From positions 111,252-175,251 of the forward strand of contig CAZUAQ010000003.1 in NCBI GenBank assembly GCA_964618455.1: a stretch of 64,000 bases of DNA, given 5' to 3'. Source of the stretch: CAZUAQ01 sp964618455 (GTDB taxonomy: Bacteria > Planctomycetota > Phycisphaerae > UBA1845 > PWPN01). The notes beneath the pieces were generated by a model. It saw only the letters and a list, made by a program, of their open reading frames with translations, had not been told where the DNA came from and did no database searches. Below are positions 36,248-44,133 of this stretch, piece after piece; position 1 is the first letter of the stretch, and each line of letters opens with the position of its first letter. A program made the position numbers and the translations under genes.

Positions 36248-36775
36248 ATGACCGACGCACCGCGACAATCCGACGACCACGACAGCCTCGAACTCCCCGA
36301 GGCGCTCATCGACGACTTGCGTACCACCGTGGGGCCATTGGACACCGTGCCGGGGGAAGCCGACGCGCGCATACTGGCCATGGGTCGACGCAAGCTCGGA
36401 CGCCACAGGAGGTTACGGCTCGTGGCCTCCGTGGCGACCCTTTCCGCCGCCGCAGCCGCCGTCGCTCTCGTCTTGCTCCTCCCGCGTCTCGGCACCATCG
36501 ATGCCCCGGGCTCCGAAGATGGCGAATCCCCGATGGCGATGCAGCAGACCGCGCCGGCCGACGACGCCGTTCTGCTGGCGGCGCTGCCGGAGGACATCGA
36601 TGCCAGCGGCCGCGTGGACATCCTCGATGCCTACGCCCTCGCCCGCCACGTCGAGAGCGACCGGCCCTACCGCGCACGCTGGGACCTCGATGCCGACGGC
36701 GACCTCGATCAGCAGGACATCGACACCGTCGCCCGCCGCGCCGTCCGCCTCACCCCCGAGGAGGTCACGCCATGA
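36248..36775 (+). CDS. Single-pass membrane protein with complete dockerin-like domain
   Basis: A 175-residue protein: cytoplasmic N-terminus with a basic GRRKLGRHRRLRL run before one membrane span (about residues 57-80), a Ser/Glu-rich linker, then two Ca-binding dockerin-like repeats (DIDASGRVDILDAYALARHV and DLDADGDLDQQDIDTVARRA). Both have the D-x-D-x-G-x-(V/L)-D pattern of dockerin EF-hands. Its stop overlaps the start of the cohesin-like gene (ATGA), strongly suggesting that the two products meet. It heads a five-gene plus-strand series. Outward display of the dockerin is inferred from the positive-inside rule. Confidence 0.85.
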   Translation: MTDAPRQSDDHDSLELPEALIDDLRTTVGPLDTVPGEADARILAMGRRKLGRHRRLRLVASVATLSAAAAAVALVLLLPRLGTIDAPGSEDGESPMAMQQTAPADDAVLLAALPEDIDASGRVDILDAYALARHVESDRPYRARWDLDADGDLDQQDIDTVARRAVRLTPEEVTP

Positions 36776-37305
36776 TGACGAACTGGAATTCACAAATAGC
36801 AAGCTGTGATGGTCGCGGAGAGAGGCTTCGTCATTTTCCCTTCCTTGCCATCCTGCTTGCCGCCGGAATGGTGACCTTCCACGCCGGCGCGGACGAATCC
36901 TCCGGCACCGACGAAGCCGCTCCCGCTACGGATACCTCCGCCATCCGGTTCACCACGCTGGACGTCATCATCGATACCGGCGACGCGACTCTGGCCGCGT
37001 ATCAGTTCGACTTCCGCGCGACACGCGGCGATGTGAAGATCGTCGGCCTCGAAGGCGGTGAGCACGAAGCATACAAGGACGCGCCGTACTACGACCCTGC
37101 CGCCATGCGCAACGATCGCGTTATCGTCGCCGCTTATTCCACAGCGAACGATCTTCCCCAGGGCCAAACGCGCGTCGCCCGCATTCACGTGCAGATCGAA
37201 GGTGCGACCGCGCCGGAATACAAGACCCAACTCGTCACCGCCGCCGGTATCAACGGGGAGCCCATGGACGCATCGATCACGATCGCGGAAGGGGGAAACC
37301 AATGA
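36772..37305 (+). CDS. Secreted cohesin-like protein
   Basis: A 177-residue exported protein with a signal segment at about residues 22-40 (FPFLAILLAAGMVTFHAGA). The mature domain resembles a cohesin/beta-sandwich fold: LDVIIDTGDATLAAYQFDFRATRGDVKIVGLEGGEH, YDPAAMRNDRVIVAAYSTANDLPQGQTRVARIHVQIEG. It starts inside the stop codon of the membrane dockerin gene and ends in an ATGA overlap with the next. A cohesin assignment rests on the strand pattern and the neighbour; it needs a profile search. Long upstream in-frame extensions overlap the previous gene and were rejected. Confidence 0.78.
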   Translation: MMTNWNSQIASCDGRGERLRHFPFLAILLAAGMVTFHAGADESSGTDEAAPATDTSAIRFTTLDVIIDTGDATLAAYQFDFRATRGDVKIVGLEGGEHEAYKDAPYYDPAAMRNDRVIVAAYSTANDLPQGQTRVARIHVQIEGATAPEYKTQLVTAAGINGEPMDASITIAEGGNQ

Positions 37306-37796
37306 CCCGACATGGAGAACGCCGACGATCCATTCCCCGGATTGTTCTACCGGCCGTCTGCCTGATGTCGGCGTTCGGTGGTTGCTGTTGCACCAGGGGA
37401 TATCCCAACATGCACCGACCGGAACCACTCGGACCCCGTTACACCACGGAAACCGATTTGCCGCAGGCCATCTCGCATGACCGTCAACAATCCCGGCGCA
37501 TCGTTATCTGCGATCCGGACATTGAGACGTCGCCCTTTGCTGCGGTGGATGTCCAAGCCTCAACGGATGCGAAGACGCCCGCTGCGTTGGAACAGGATGA
37601 CGCTGCAATCACCCACGAACCGGTGGAGATCGTGGGTATCGAAGAACCGCCCGATCATGATCGCCACCCACCGTACAAGCGCCCGCCATCATCCCGAATA
37701 CACGTCCGCCGCCTTCATGTCTGGAAGGAGAAGGCGCATCAAACGGAAGTCACGCATCAACCCAATCTCACGCGATCGGGGAGATGGCATCGATGA
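37302..37796 (+). CDS. Hypothetical small lipoprotein-like protein
   Basis: A 164-residue protein starting in an ATGA overlap with the cohesin-like gene. N-terminal basic residues and a hydrophobic stretch end in MSAFGGCCC, a plausible lipobox or Cys-rich anchor. The remainder is polar, Pro/His/Glu-rich and probably disordered, ending in a basic HVRRLHVWKEKAHQ region. I recognise no family. Its position inside the coupled operon suggests a part in the same surface assembly. Confidence 0.62.
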   Translation: MTRHGERRRSIPRIVLPAVCLMSAFGGCCCTRGYPNMHRPEPLGPRYTTETDLPQAISHDRQQSRRIVICDPDIETSPFAAVDVQASTDAKTPAALEQDDAAITHEPVEIVGIEEPPDHDRHPPYKRPPSSRIHVRRLHVWKEKAHQTEVTHQPNLTRSGRWHR

Positions 37797-37834
37797 ACAC
37801 CGATGAGAAGGAACTCATGAAAGGGAGATCAACC

Positions 37835-39988
37835 ATGAAGGTCGTCAAGTCGTTTCTGGTCAGCATGGCCATGGTGTGTGTCTGCGCGTTCACGTTCATG
37901 GCATGCTCGGAAGTGCAGATGGAAATGGGGACTGACCGATCGTATTCAACGCCGCTGACTGCCCAGCCTCCACCTCGTCCGATAGCTCCACACTCTTCCG
38001 ACAAAAGACACTTCGGCACAGGAGCGACTCAACGCCGCGAAACCGATCGAAATCTTCCTGCCACGCCCGGCTCGATCCCCTCCCTCGACGAAGAAGTCTG
38101 GGTCATCCAGCGACCCGCCGCCGATGCCGCCGCACATGCCGACAAAGACACGCCCGGCACCGGGGCGATGCTCGCCCGCGGTATCGAAGAAGTAGACGTC
38201 CCCATCCCCCTGCAGCACACCGATGTGAAAGCCACACTCACCTCACACATCGCGAGCGTCCAGGTCACGCAGCAGTACGCCAACCCGTTCAGCTCCAAGA
38301 TCGAAGCCGTCTACGCCTTCCCGCTCCCGCAGAACGCTGCCATCCAGGGCTTCGTCATGCAGATCGGCGAGCGGCGCATCCGCGGTATCATCCGCGAGCG
38401 CGAAGAGGCCGAGCGCATTTATGCCGAAGCGAAACAGCAGGGCTACACCGCCTCGCTGCTTACGCAGGAACGGCCCAACGTCTTCACCCAGGCGGTCGCC
38501 AACATCGAGCCCGGCAAGCGCATCGACGTCGAGATCACCTACTTCCATACCCTCGCTTACGACGACGGCTGGTACGAGTGGGTCTTCCCGATGGTCGTCG
38601 GTCCACGCTTCAACCCGCCCGGCCACACTGGCGGTATCGGCGCCGTCGCCCGCGGCGATCACGGCCCGCACCAGCAGAAGACCAACGTCACGTACCTCAA
38701 GCCCGGCGAGCGCAGCGGTCACGACATCGGTCTCCACGTCGCCATCGATGCCGGTGTGCCGCTCGGCGATATCCAGTGCCGCTCGCACGTCGTCGAAGTG
38801 CAGCGCTCCGCGAACACAGTAGCCCACGTCCGCCTCTCCGAACGCGACGCCATCCCCAACAAGGACTTCGTCCTGCGCTACCAGGTCGCCGGCGACGACG
38901 TGCGCTCCGCGCTGGTCACGCATCGCGATCCGAACTCCGGCCAGGGCACCTTCCTGCTGACGGTCTATCCGCCGCAGGATCTCCAGCGCCTCCAGCGCCG
39001 ACCGGTCGAACTCGTCTTCGTGCTCGACTGTTCCGGCAGCATGAGCGGCACACCGCTCCGGCAGGCCAAGGCGGCGATCCAACGCGGCCTCAAACGCCTC
39101 CAGCCTCAGGACACCTTCCAGATCATCCGCTTTTCCGAAAGCTCGTCGAAGCTCGGAAGTCATCCAGTCGTCGCCGACCGCAACAGTGTCCGCAAGGCGA
39201 TCCGCACCATCAAGGGATGGAAGGGCGGCGGTGGCACGATGATGGTCGAAGGCATCAAGGCCGCGCTCGACTTTCCGCATGATCCCGAACGGCTGCGCTT
39301 CGTCGTCTTCCTGACCGACGGCTTCATTGGCAACGAGCAGGAGATTCTCAGCGAACTTCACGATCGCCTCGATGCCGCCCGCGTCTTCAGCTTCGGCGTC
39401 GGCTCGTCACCGAACCGCTACCTCATGGATCGCATGGCCAAGCTCGGACGCGGCGTCGTGGCGTATCTCGGCAAGGGCGACAGCGCCAACGACGTGATGG
39501 ATCGCTTCTTCGAGCGGATCAGCCACCCGGCGTTGACGCATCTCGATCTCCAGTTCGACGGCATGCAGGTGCACGATGTCTATCCCAGCCGACTGCCCGA
39601 TCTCTTCGTCGGCCGACCGGTCACGGTCCTCGGCCGGTTCACCGGTCAGCCTCGCGGAGTGAGCATTTCCGGCATGGCGGGGGGCAAGAGGCGCACGCTG
39701 CTCGTTTCCGCCGGACCGAGTCATGGCGAAGGCGGGGCGCCGGAACTCACCGCCGTCTGGGCACGTGCCCGCATCGCCGATCTCATGGATCGTTACGCCA
39801 TGGGCGAACTGAACGACGCGCGCAACCCGATCCGCGCGACCGCCCTCGCCCACAACCTGATGTCGCAGTACACCGCCTTCGTCACCGTCGACGCCACCCG
39901 CCGGACCGAGGGTGACTTCGGCACGACGGTACCCGTCCCGGTCAACATGCCCGAGGGCGTCCGCTACGACACGACCGTGCCGAGATGA
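37835..39988 (+). CDS. VIT and von Willebrand A domain lipoprotein
   Basis: A 717-residue protein. Signal with lipobox TFMAC (cysteine about residue 24) and a Pro-rich linker. VIT domain about residues 115-245 (VKATLTSHIASVQVTQQYAN; AVYAFPLPQNAAIQGFVMQIG; REREEAERIYAEAKQQGYTASLL). vWA domain about 385-570 with an intact MIDAS: VFVLDCSGSMSG, GGGGTMM and FLTDGFIG. Such proteins bind a ligand through a metal ion and resemble the so-called marine sortase targets, but no sortase motif is present here. AGGGAG lies 7 nt before the start. It follows the cohesin/dockerin genes by 38 bp. Confidence 0.9.
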   Translation: MKVVKSFLVSMAMVCVCAFTFMACSEVQMEMGTDRSYSTPLTAQPPPRPIAPHSSDKRHFGTGATQRRETDRNLPATPGSIPSLDEEVWVIQRPAADAAAHADKDTPGTGAMLARGIEEVDVPIPLQHTDVKATLTSHIASVQVTQQYANPFSSKIEAVYAFPLPQNAAIQGFVMQIGERRIRGIIREREEAERIYAEAKQQGYTASLLTQERPNVFTQAVANIEPGKRIDVEITYFHTLAYDDGWYEWVFPMVVGPRFNPPGHTGGIGAVARGDHGPHQQKTNVTYLKPGERSGHDIGLHVAIDAGVPLGDIQCRSHVVEVQRSANTVAHVRLSERDAIPNKDFVLRYQVAGDDVRSALVTHRDPNSGQGTFLLTVYPPQDLQRLQRRPVELVFVLDCSGSMSGTPLRQAKAAIQRGLKRLQPQDTFQIIRFSESSSKLGSHPVVADRNSVRKAIRTIKGWKGGGGTMMVEGIKAALDFPHDPERLRFVVFLTDGFIGNEQEILSELHDRLDAARVFSFGVGSSPNRYLMDRMAKLGRGVVAYLGKGDSANDVMDRFFERISHPALTHLDLQFDGMQVHDVYPSRLPDLFVGRPVTVLGRFTGQPRGVSISGMAGGKRRTLLVSAGPSHGEGGAPELTAVWARARIADLMDRYAMGELNDARNPIRATALAHNLMSQYTAFVTVDATRRTEGDFGTTVPVPVNMPEGVRYDTTVPR

Positions 39989-40002
39989 GAAATGGCGGTG
40001 AA

Positions 40003-40027
40003 CGCCAGGGACCGTTCCTTTCACCCG
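40003..40027. repeat. Degenerate REP-like palindrome after the VIT/vWA gene
   Basis: The sequence CGCCAGGGACCGTTCCTTTCACCC closely resembles the two repeats after mutL (GGGAC-x-GTCCC head with the same CGCCAGGGAC and CCTTTC flanks). It sits 15-40 bp after a stop codon, a usual place for REP elements. Confidence 0.45.
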
Positions 40028-40065
40028 AGGCACCGCGCTGACCGTATCGAATTCGAGGTCACACC

Positions 40066-40584
40066 ATGAACCTGAGCCGACATGCGATCAAGGCCCTCTG
40101 CGTCATGCTTCCCGCCATGCTCACCTCGGGCTGCAGCTACTGCGTCTTGCGCGATGCGCCATCCCACCCCGCGGACTGGGTGGCCGTCGAAGCCCCGGAT
40201 CGCTTCACGCTGGCGCTGCCGCCGGACTACGTCGAGCAGGAGGTTCAGGGGATCGATTCCTACGTGAGGTGCTTTCAGAGCGGGAAGGTTCGCCTCGGCC
40301 TCGACTACGGGCGGTACAGCGATCCGCTCACAAGCTACGCCGACCGCCCGGAGTACGAGAGCGGTGAACTGACCCTCGGCAACAGGGACGCCACCTGGGT
40401 GTCCTTCGCGCTGGACGAGGCGGAAGCGCCATCCGCCGACCCCCTTTATCGCCATTTCGTGGCGATGCACGTACCACGCGCGGGCTTCACGGGTCGCAGT
40501 CAGATCACTCTCCATGCCCGCTGTGCTGATCGGGACAGCATGGCTGAAGCGATGCGAATCTTCAAAACAGTTCGATTCAGATAG
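40066..40584 (+). CDS. Hypothetical lipoprotein
   Basis: A 172-residue lipoprotein (lipobox MLTSGC, cysteine about residue 23, then SYCVLRD). The mature part (DRFTLALPPDYVEQEVQGIDSY; LHARCADRDSMAEAMRIFKTVRF) resembles small outer-membrane or periplasmic proteins with a PsbP-like alpha/beta fold; this is a weak impression. It is 77 bp downstream of the VIT/vWA gene in the same direction and may be the last gene of that series. Confidence 0.7.
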   Translation: MNLSRHAIKALCVMLPAMLTSGCSYCVLRDAPSHPADWVAVEAPDRFTLALPPDYVEQEVQGIDSYVRCFQSGKVRLGLDYGRYSDPLTSYADRPEYESGELTLGNRDATWVSFALDEAEAPSADPLYRHFVAMHVPRAGFTGRSQITLHARCADRDSMAEAMRIFKTVRFR

Positions 40585-40687
40585 GCGGAATATCGTCGTG
40601 CTGAATGGGTGGAATTCCATGCATGATTGCCCCTCTCACCCTCAATTCCACCCCTCATCTTACAACCCCGCGTATCCATCCTTTGAT

Positions 40688-40718
40688 ACATAAGTCATTT
40701 AAAATAAATGGTTTATGT
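40688..40718. promoter_or_regulatory. 31-bp nested AT-rich palindrome
   Basis: ACATAA (40688-40693) pairs with TTATGT (40713-40718) and, inside it, ATTTA (40697-40701) pairs with TAAAT (40705-40709), all symmetrical about position 40703. It lies about 90 bp upstream of the predicted -10, so it could be an activator or repressor site. Confidence 0.5.
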
Positions 40719-40775
40719 GGATAATCCAGTGTCTTTGAGCGGGGTGCGGATAGAACTGACAGCAAATGAGAAAAG

Positions 40776-40806
40776 TGGACATAACCGATCCCTATACGGT
40801 TATAAT
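40776..40806 (+). promoter_or_regulatory. Promoter with overlapping inverted repeat
   Basis: TATAAT (40801-40806) with a -35 candidate TGGACA (40776-40781), 19-bp spacing. ATAACCG (40781-40787) and CGGTTAT (40797-40803) form a perfect 7-bp inverted repeat between and over these elements, a good operator position. The gene start is 112 bp downstream. Confidence 0.55.
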
Positions 40807-40918
40807 CATAATTTAGTTCAGTCTCCCTGGATTGCGGGAGATATCAACGTATTGCACCCCAGGGCTACACGGCTCACGGCTGCGTGCTTGGAAGGGAATC
40901 GCAAGAGGAGAGCGAAAG

Positions 40919-42529
40919 ATGAAACTCGGTATGTCTTGGCGTCAAACTGTATTTTGTACGATTCTGCTGGCCTTTCCCGCCATGATTATCGCGGCGCCGG
41001 GCGATCTTCTGATGGAGTATCACGCCTCGGAAGGCACGCTGCCTCGGGCTCAGGGCTGGTCCCTCGAAGCGCAAAGCCTGCGGGAAGCCGGTCCCAATGC
41101 TAACGATTGCCCCCGCCGACCCGTGTCGGGTCAGGATTTTGAATGTCAGTGGATGGGCGGCGAAGACGGCAACCCGGTCAATGGTCTGCACGACAACGAC
41201 GGCACCATCGGGACCGGCGCCGCCTGGCCGGTGAACGTTTTGAACTCCGGCGGTGGGTACGTGGACTCGGTCAACTCACCCACCACGGACGTCGACTTTC
41301 CGCGCATCACCATCCCCGGCGACGAGAACGAGGGCTACCTCGTCAACTATGTCTGGCTGGGGAACACCCCCTGGAAAGGGACCGAAAGCTACAGTGAGTG
41401 GATGGAGTTCGATGACGATGACGTCAACCTGCATCACGTCGCGACTCTCGGGCAGCACGCCGACAAGCTGACACCGAAGGGCGCCGCGAACTTCCCCGGC
41501 GCGCCGCTTCATCAGGTGCTTCGTCTGGTCGGCGGAGACGGCAATGGCGTGGCACTCTCGCTTCCGTTCGTTTCCAGTTTCAACAACCAGGATGGTCAGG
41601 TGCTCCACGAGCAGAGCTACGAACAGACCGGCGTCACCGGCACGGTCACGGTCGTGTTCCGCGGTGCCCTGAGTGTCACTCAGGAAGGTGAGGCCAATCA
41701 CGCCTTCCTGCTCGTACGTGCCTATGACACGGTCGGGGACCGGACGGTCTACTTCGCATTCACATGGTTCATGCCGCGCACCTTCAGTGGCGGTGTTCCG
41801 ATCTGCGATGCCGAGCCGCCCACCGGCGACTGCGGTAAGTTCGGCATCGTCAATCTGCAGAACGGTACGAGTGCCCAGCAATGCGCGGGTCAGGATGGTC
41901 GCGATTTCGATACGCCACTGCTCGACGGGAGTGGCGGTGGGCCGAATCTTGGCACGGTGATGCCCAACGAGTTCTTTACTTTCCGCGTGATCTGTGATCC
42001 GTCGACGGACGGCGGCACTGCCACCATCTGGGTCAACGAAGGCACGCCCCAGGTCATGACCGGATCGGTCAGCAACATCACGTACGGCAATGACTTCAGG
42101 TGGGGTTGCAAGAACGGGATCGGCGGAAGCGACCGCCGCATGGTTCGCTGGGGCCTGCGCCAGGAAGACGACGCGACCATCTGGGTGGACGAGGTCATGG
42201 CGTACGAGGGCGCCGTCGCACCGGGTGACGTGCCCACCTGCGAACTGGCGTCGCAGCCCGATCCGGTCTTCGACGTACGGGATAATCTCGGCCAGCCCGG
42301 TTCCGATGGCTCGGTGGAGGATCAGGATTTCTTCGTCTTCGCCAACTGCGCCACCGGTCCGACGCCCGATCCCGGGCATCCGAGCCTCGTTGACGATGTG
42401 TCCAACGAGTGCTTCTGCATGGACGTCAACGAGGACGGTGCCATCGATCAGACGGACTTTGCCACCTTCCAGAAATGCCTCGGTCAGAGCGGGGCCGCCC
42501 TCGCCGCTTGCGACGACGCGGGCAACTGA
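40919..42529 (+). CDS. Secreted protein with C-terminal dockerin-like repeat
   Basis: A 536-residue exported protein. Signal peptide ending about residue 26 (FCTILLAFPAMIIAAPG). The long mature part is probably a beta-sandwich of concanavalin type: LMEYHASEGTLPRAQGWSLEA, VVFRGALSV, VYFAFTWFMPRTF, FFTFRVICDPSTDGGTATIWVN, IWVDEVMAYEGAVAPGDVP. It ends with one dockerin-like EF-hand MDVNEDGAIDQTDFATFQKCLGQ (a preceding incomplete one is DNLGQPGSDGSVEDQDFF). GAGGAG lies upstream of ATG 40919. Carbohydrate binding is a reasonable guess. Confidence 0.8.
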   Translation: MKLGMSWRQTVFCTILLAFPAMIIAAPGDLLMEYHASEGTLPRAQGWSLEAQSLREAGPNANDCPRRPVSGQDFECQWMGGEDGNPVNGLHDNDGTIGTGAAWPVNVLNSGGGYVDSVNSPTTDVDFPRITIPGDENEGYLVNYVWLGNTPWKGTESYSEWMEFDDDDVNLHHVATLGQHADKLTPKGAANFPGAPLHQVLRLVGGDGNGVALSLPFVSSFNNQDGQVLHEQSYEQTGVTGTVTVVFRGALSVTQEGEANHAFLLVRAYDTVGDRTVYFAFTWFMPRTFSGGVPICDAEPPTGDCGKFGIVNLQNGTSAQQCAGQDGRDFDTPLLDGSGGGPNLGTVMPNEFFTFRVICDPSTDGGTATIWVNEGTPQVMTGSVSNITYGNDFRWGCKNGIGGSDRRMVRWGLRQEDDATIWVDEVMAYEGAVAPGDVPTCELASQPDPVFDVRDNLGQPGSDGSVEDQDFFVFANCATGPTPDPGHPSLVDDVSNECFCMDVNEDGAIDQTDFATFQKCLGQSGAALAACDDAGN

Positions 42530-42572
42530 GCCTCAACCCCCGGATCCCGGCTGGGACCAGGAGGAAACAAGC

Positions 42573-42605
42573 GCGACCTTCGTTCACGAGCGCGAGGGTC
42601 GCTTT
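42573..42605 (+). terminator. Terminator of the secreted dockerin protein
   Basis: GCGACCTTCG (42573-42582) pairs with CGAGGGTCGC (42593-42602), one G-T pair, followed by TTTC, 44 bp after the stop. Confidence 0.65.
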
Positions 42606-42674
42606 CATGGTGGGCGTGGCGGAGCACGGGGAATAGATGAAACCAAGAGTGGCAAGCCGGCACGGGACCGCCCC

Positions 42675-42992
42675 TCAATCGAAGCGGCATTCCGGACAGG
42701 GGCAGATCTTCAGCAGGTGGCTCCAGGAGTAAATCCCGGTATCGTGGCCGTCGCTCCAGACGATCTTGATGGCGTAGTTGCCGACCGGCTCCATCCGCTC
42801 GATGTCGATATGCTCAGGCACGCTGTCAGGGTCGAGGATCCGCACCCCGGTCCGTTCATCGACGCAGTTGGCGCATCCGCAACTCGCGCGGATCAGCTTG
42901 GTGGGATACTGACCGACGTGCCGGGGGCTCCAGGCGATCTCCAGCCGATGCTCCGTAGCGTAATAGTCGATGGCTGTCGGGGGCGATGTCAC
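42675..42992 (-). CDS. DUF971 (gamma-butyrobetaine-hydroxylase N-terminal-like) protein
   Basis: A 105-residue protein of the DUF971 family. The pattern is YYATEHRLEIAWSPRHVGQYPTKLIRASCGCANCVDERTGVRIL, followed by MEPVGNYAIKIVWSDGHDTGIYSWSHLLKIC. Besides the CGCANC knuckle there is a C-terminal CPCPEC, so metal binding is likely. In other bacteria such small proteins lie near Mrp-type Fe-S carriers, but none is here. It is a single gene facing away from the PEP-CTERM gene. Confidence 0.87.
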   Translation of the reverse strand: MTSPPTAIDYYATEHRLEIAWSPRHVGQYPTKLIRASCGCANCVDERTGVRILDPDSVPEHIDIERMEPVGNYAIKIVWSDGHDTGIYSWSHLLKICPCPECRFD

Positions 42993-43074
42993 GAGTCCAG
43001 TCTCCGGTGAAAAAGCTCAGGCGATCTTAGGCTTTCCGAAAAATAATCCCATTCAGTGCCGCTTGAAATGAAGT

Positions 43075-43135
43075 GTTATCGGAACTCGCTTGGGGGTTTC
43101 CCTCTAGGCTTGGCCCCCGTAGCGACGCCGATAAC
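43075..43135. promoter_or_regulatory. Long nested inverted repeat, candidate structured RNA or operator
   Basis: GTTATCGG (43075-43082) pairs perfectly with CCGATAAC (43128-43135). Inside it CGCT (43087-43090) pairs with AGCG (43121-43124) and GGGGG (43092-43096) with CCCCC (43114-43118), leaving a 17-nt loop. It lies in the 323-bp interval between divergent genes (42992 and 43316), has no T tract, and matches no riboswitch I know. The rest of the interval holds no gene. Confidence 0.5.
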
Positions 43136-43315
43136 CACATGGGGTGTGTAAAAGGGAGCGGGGGATTTCTTGAGGGCACGTTAATTCGTAAATGAGCGGG
43201 ATTTAGGACTTGGCAGCCACTCCGCGACCTGTAATAATAGATTGTCACTCAGAGGGAGATGTACGCAACAATACTGAACGCGATGGCAGCTTTTAATGTC
43301 GTTGGAGAGAGAAAG

Positions 43316-44005
43316 ATGTTGACCAAATCACGCTTAGGGATGTGCTCACTCATGCTCTTGCTGGTTGCCTCGAGCAGCCACGCCCTGCAGCAGATCCAGA
43401 TCATGCCATACAGCGGCCTGAAGGTGCCCGGAACGCTCACCATGAACTTCGACAAGTTCGATCCGAGCCTCGGCATTCTTCAGCAGGTGATCCTGGAGAT
43501 CGATGTGGATGGGATCTCGGCGGGATCGGCCGCCTACGAGAATGAAGACCCCATCAATTCGGCGAATGTCGAACTGACCATCAAGGGCGATATCAATGCT
43601 GAGACGAACGTGACCCTCTCGCCGCTATCCGCCGGTGTTCAAACACCGGAAGAGAGCACGGGACTTGTCTCGCTTGTATCGGATGAAGTTTCCGAAACAC
43701 CCGATCCCGATTTTGCCGGCCCTGACTGGGTCGAACTCGTCGGGTCCACGGCGTCGGGCAGCGATCAGGATTCCGCCACGACGGATCTAGGTGAGTACAT
43801 CGGTCTCGATACCTTCGAGGTCGAGCTCCGGACCGCGTCGATGTTCACCGCCACGCTCGAAAGCGGCTTCGGCCAGCTCAAGACCGAGCAGGGCGAATCG
43901 GAAGGCACCGTCACCCTGACGTACATTTACATTCCCGAGCCGACCTCGCTGGCACTGCTGGGAGTGGGAAGCCTCGTGCTTCTGCGTCGTCGACGATCGG
44001 CTTGA
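43316..44005 (+). CDS. PEP-CTERM protein, choice-of-anchor E-like
   Basis: A 229-residue exported protein. Signal peptide residues 1-23 (LMLLLVASSSHA). The domain start (LTMNFDKFDPSLGILQQVILEIDVD) and the later strands match the choice-of-anchor E type, in which a FDPSLGxL motif is typical. The C-terminus is a PEP-CTERM signal: YIPEPTSLALLGVGSLVLLRRRRSA. GGAGAG lies 9 nt upstream of ATG 43316. The exosortase is outside the window. Surface or matrix location is inferred. Confidence 0.88.
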   Translation: MLTKSRLGMCSLMLLLVASSSHALQQIQIMPYSGLKVPGTLTMNFDKFDPSLGILQQVILEIDVDGISAGSAAYENEDPINSANVELTIKGDINAETNVTLSPLSAGVQTPEESTGLVSLVSDEVSETPDPDFAGPDWVELVGSTASGSDQDSATTDLGEYIGLDTFEVELRTASMFTATLESGFGQLKTEQGESEGTVTLTYIYIPEPTSLALLGVGSLVLLRRRRSA

Positions 44006-44042
44006 CGGGACGCAGGCCCGAGAGCGAAAAGAATACGAAACC

Positions 44043-44074
44043 AAGGCTGGTGTCGTCAGACATCAGCCTTTTTT
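44043..44074 (+). terminator. Rho-independent terminator of the PEP-CTERM gene
   Basis: A 12-bp stem (AAGGCTGGTGTC / GACATCAGCCTT, one G-T pair) with a GTCA loop running into T6, 37 bp after the stop. Confidence 0.9.
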
Positions 44075-44133
44075 GTATCAGTGACAACTCGTGACGACCG
44101 GGCCGATCTGTATCACACATTAGGGTGCGTCCC

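Larger units (their letters stand above)
40585..40918. other. Regulatory interval upstream of a secreted protein gene
   Basis: 334 bp without a gene. It is unusually AT-rich and holds two inverted-repeat elements and a promoter, described separately, plus the decamer TTAGTTCAGT at 40813-40822. Confidence 0.6.

Noticed and set aside
36091..36771. Upstream extension of the cohesin-like frame
   Set aside because: It overlaps the dockerin membrane gene, is Arg/Pro-rich with no family likeness, and ATG 36772 begins a normal exported protein.
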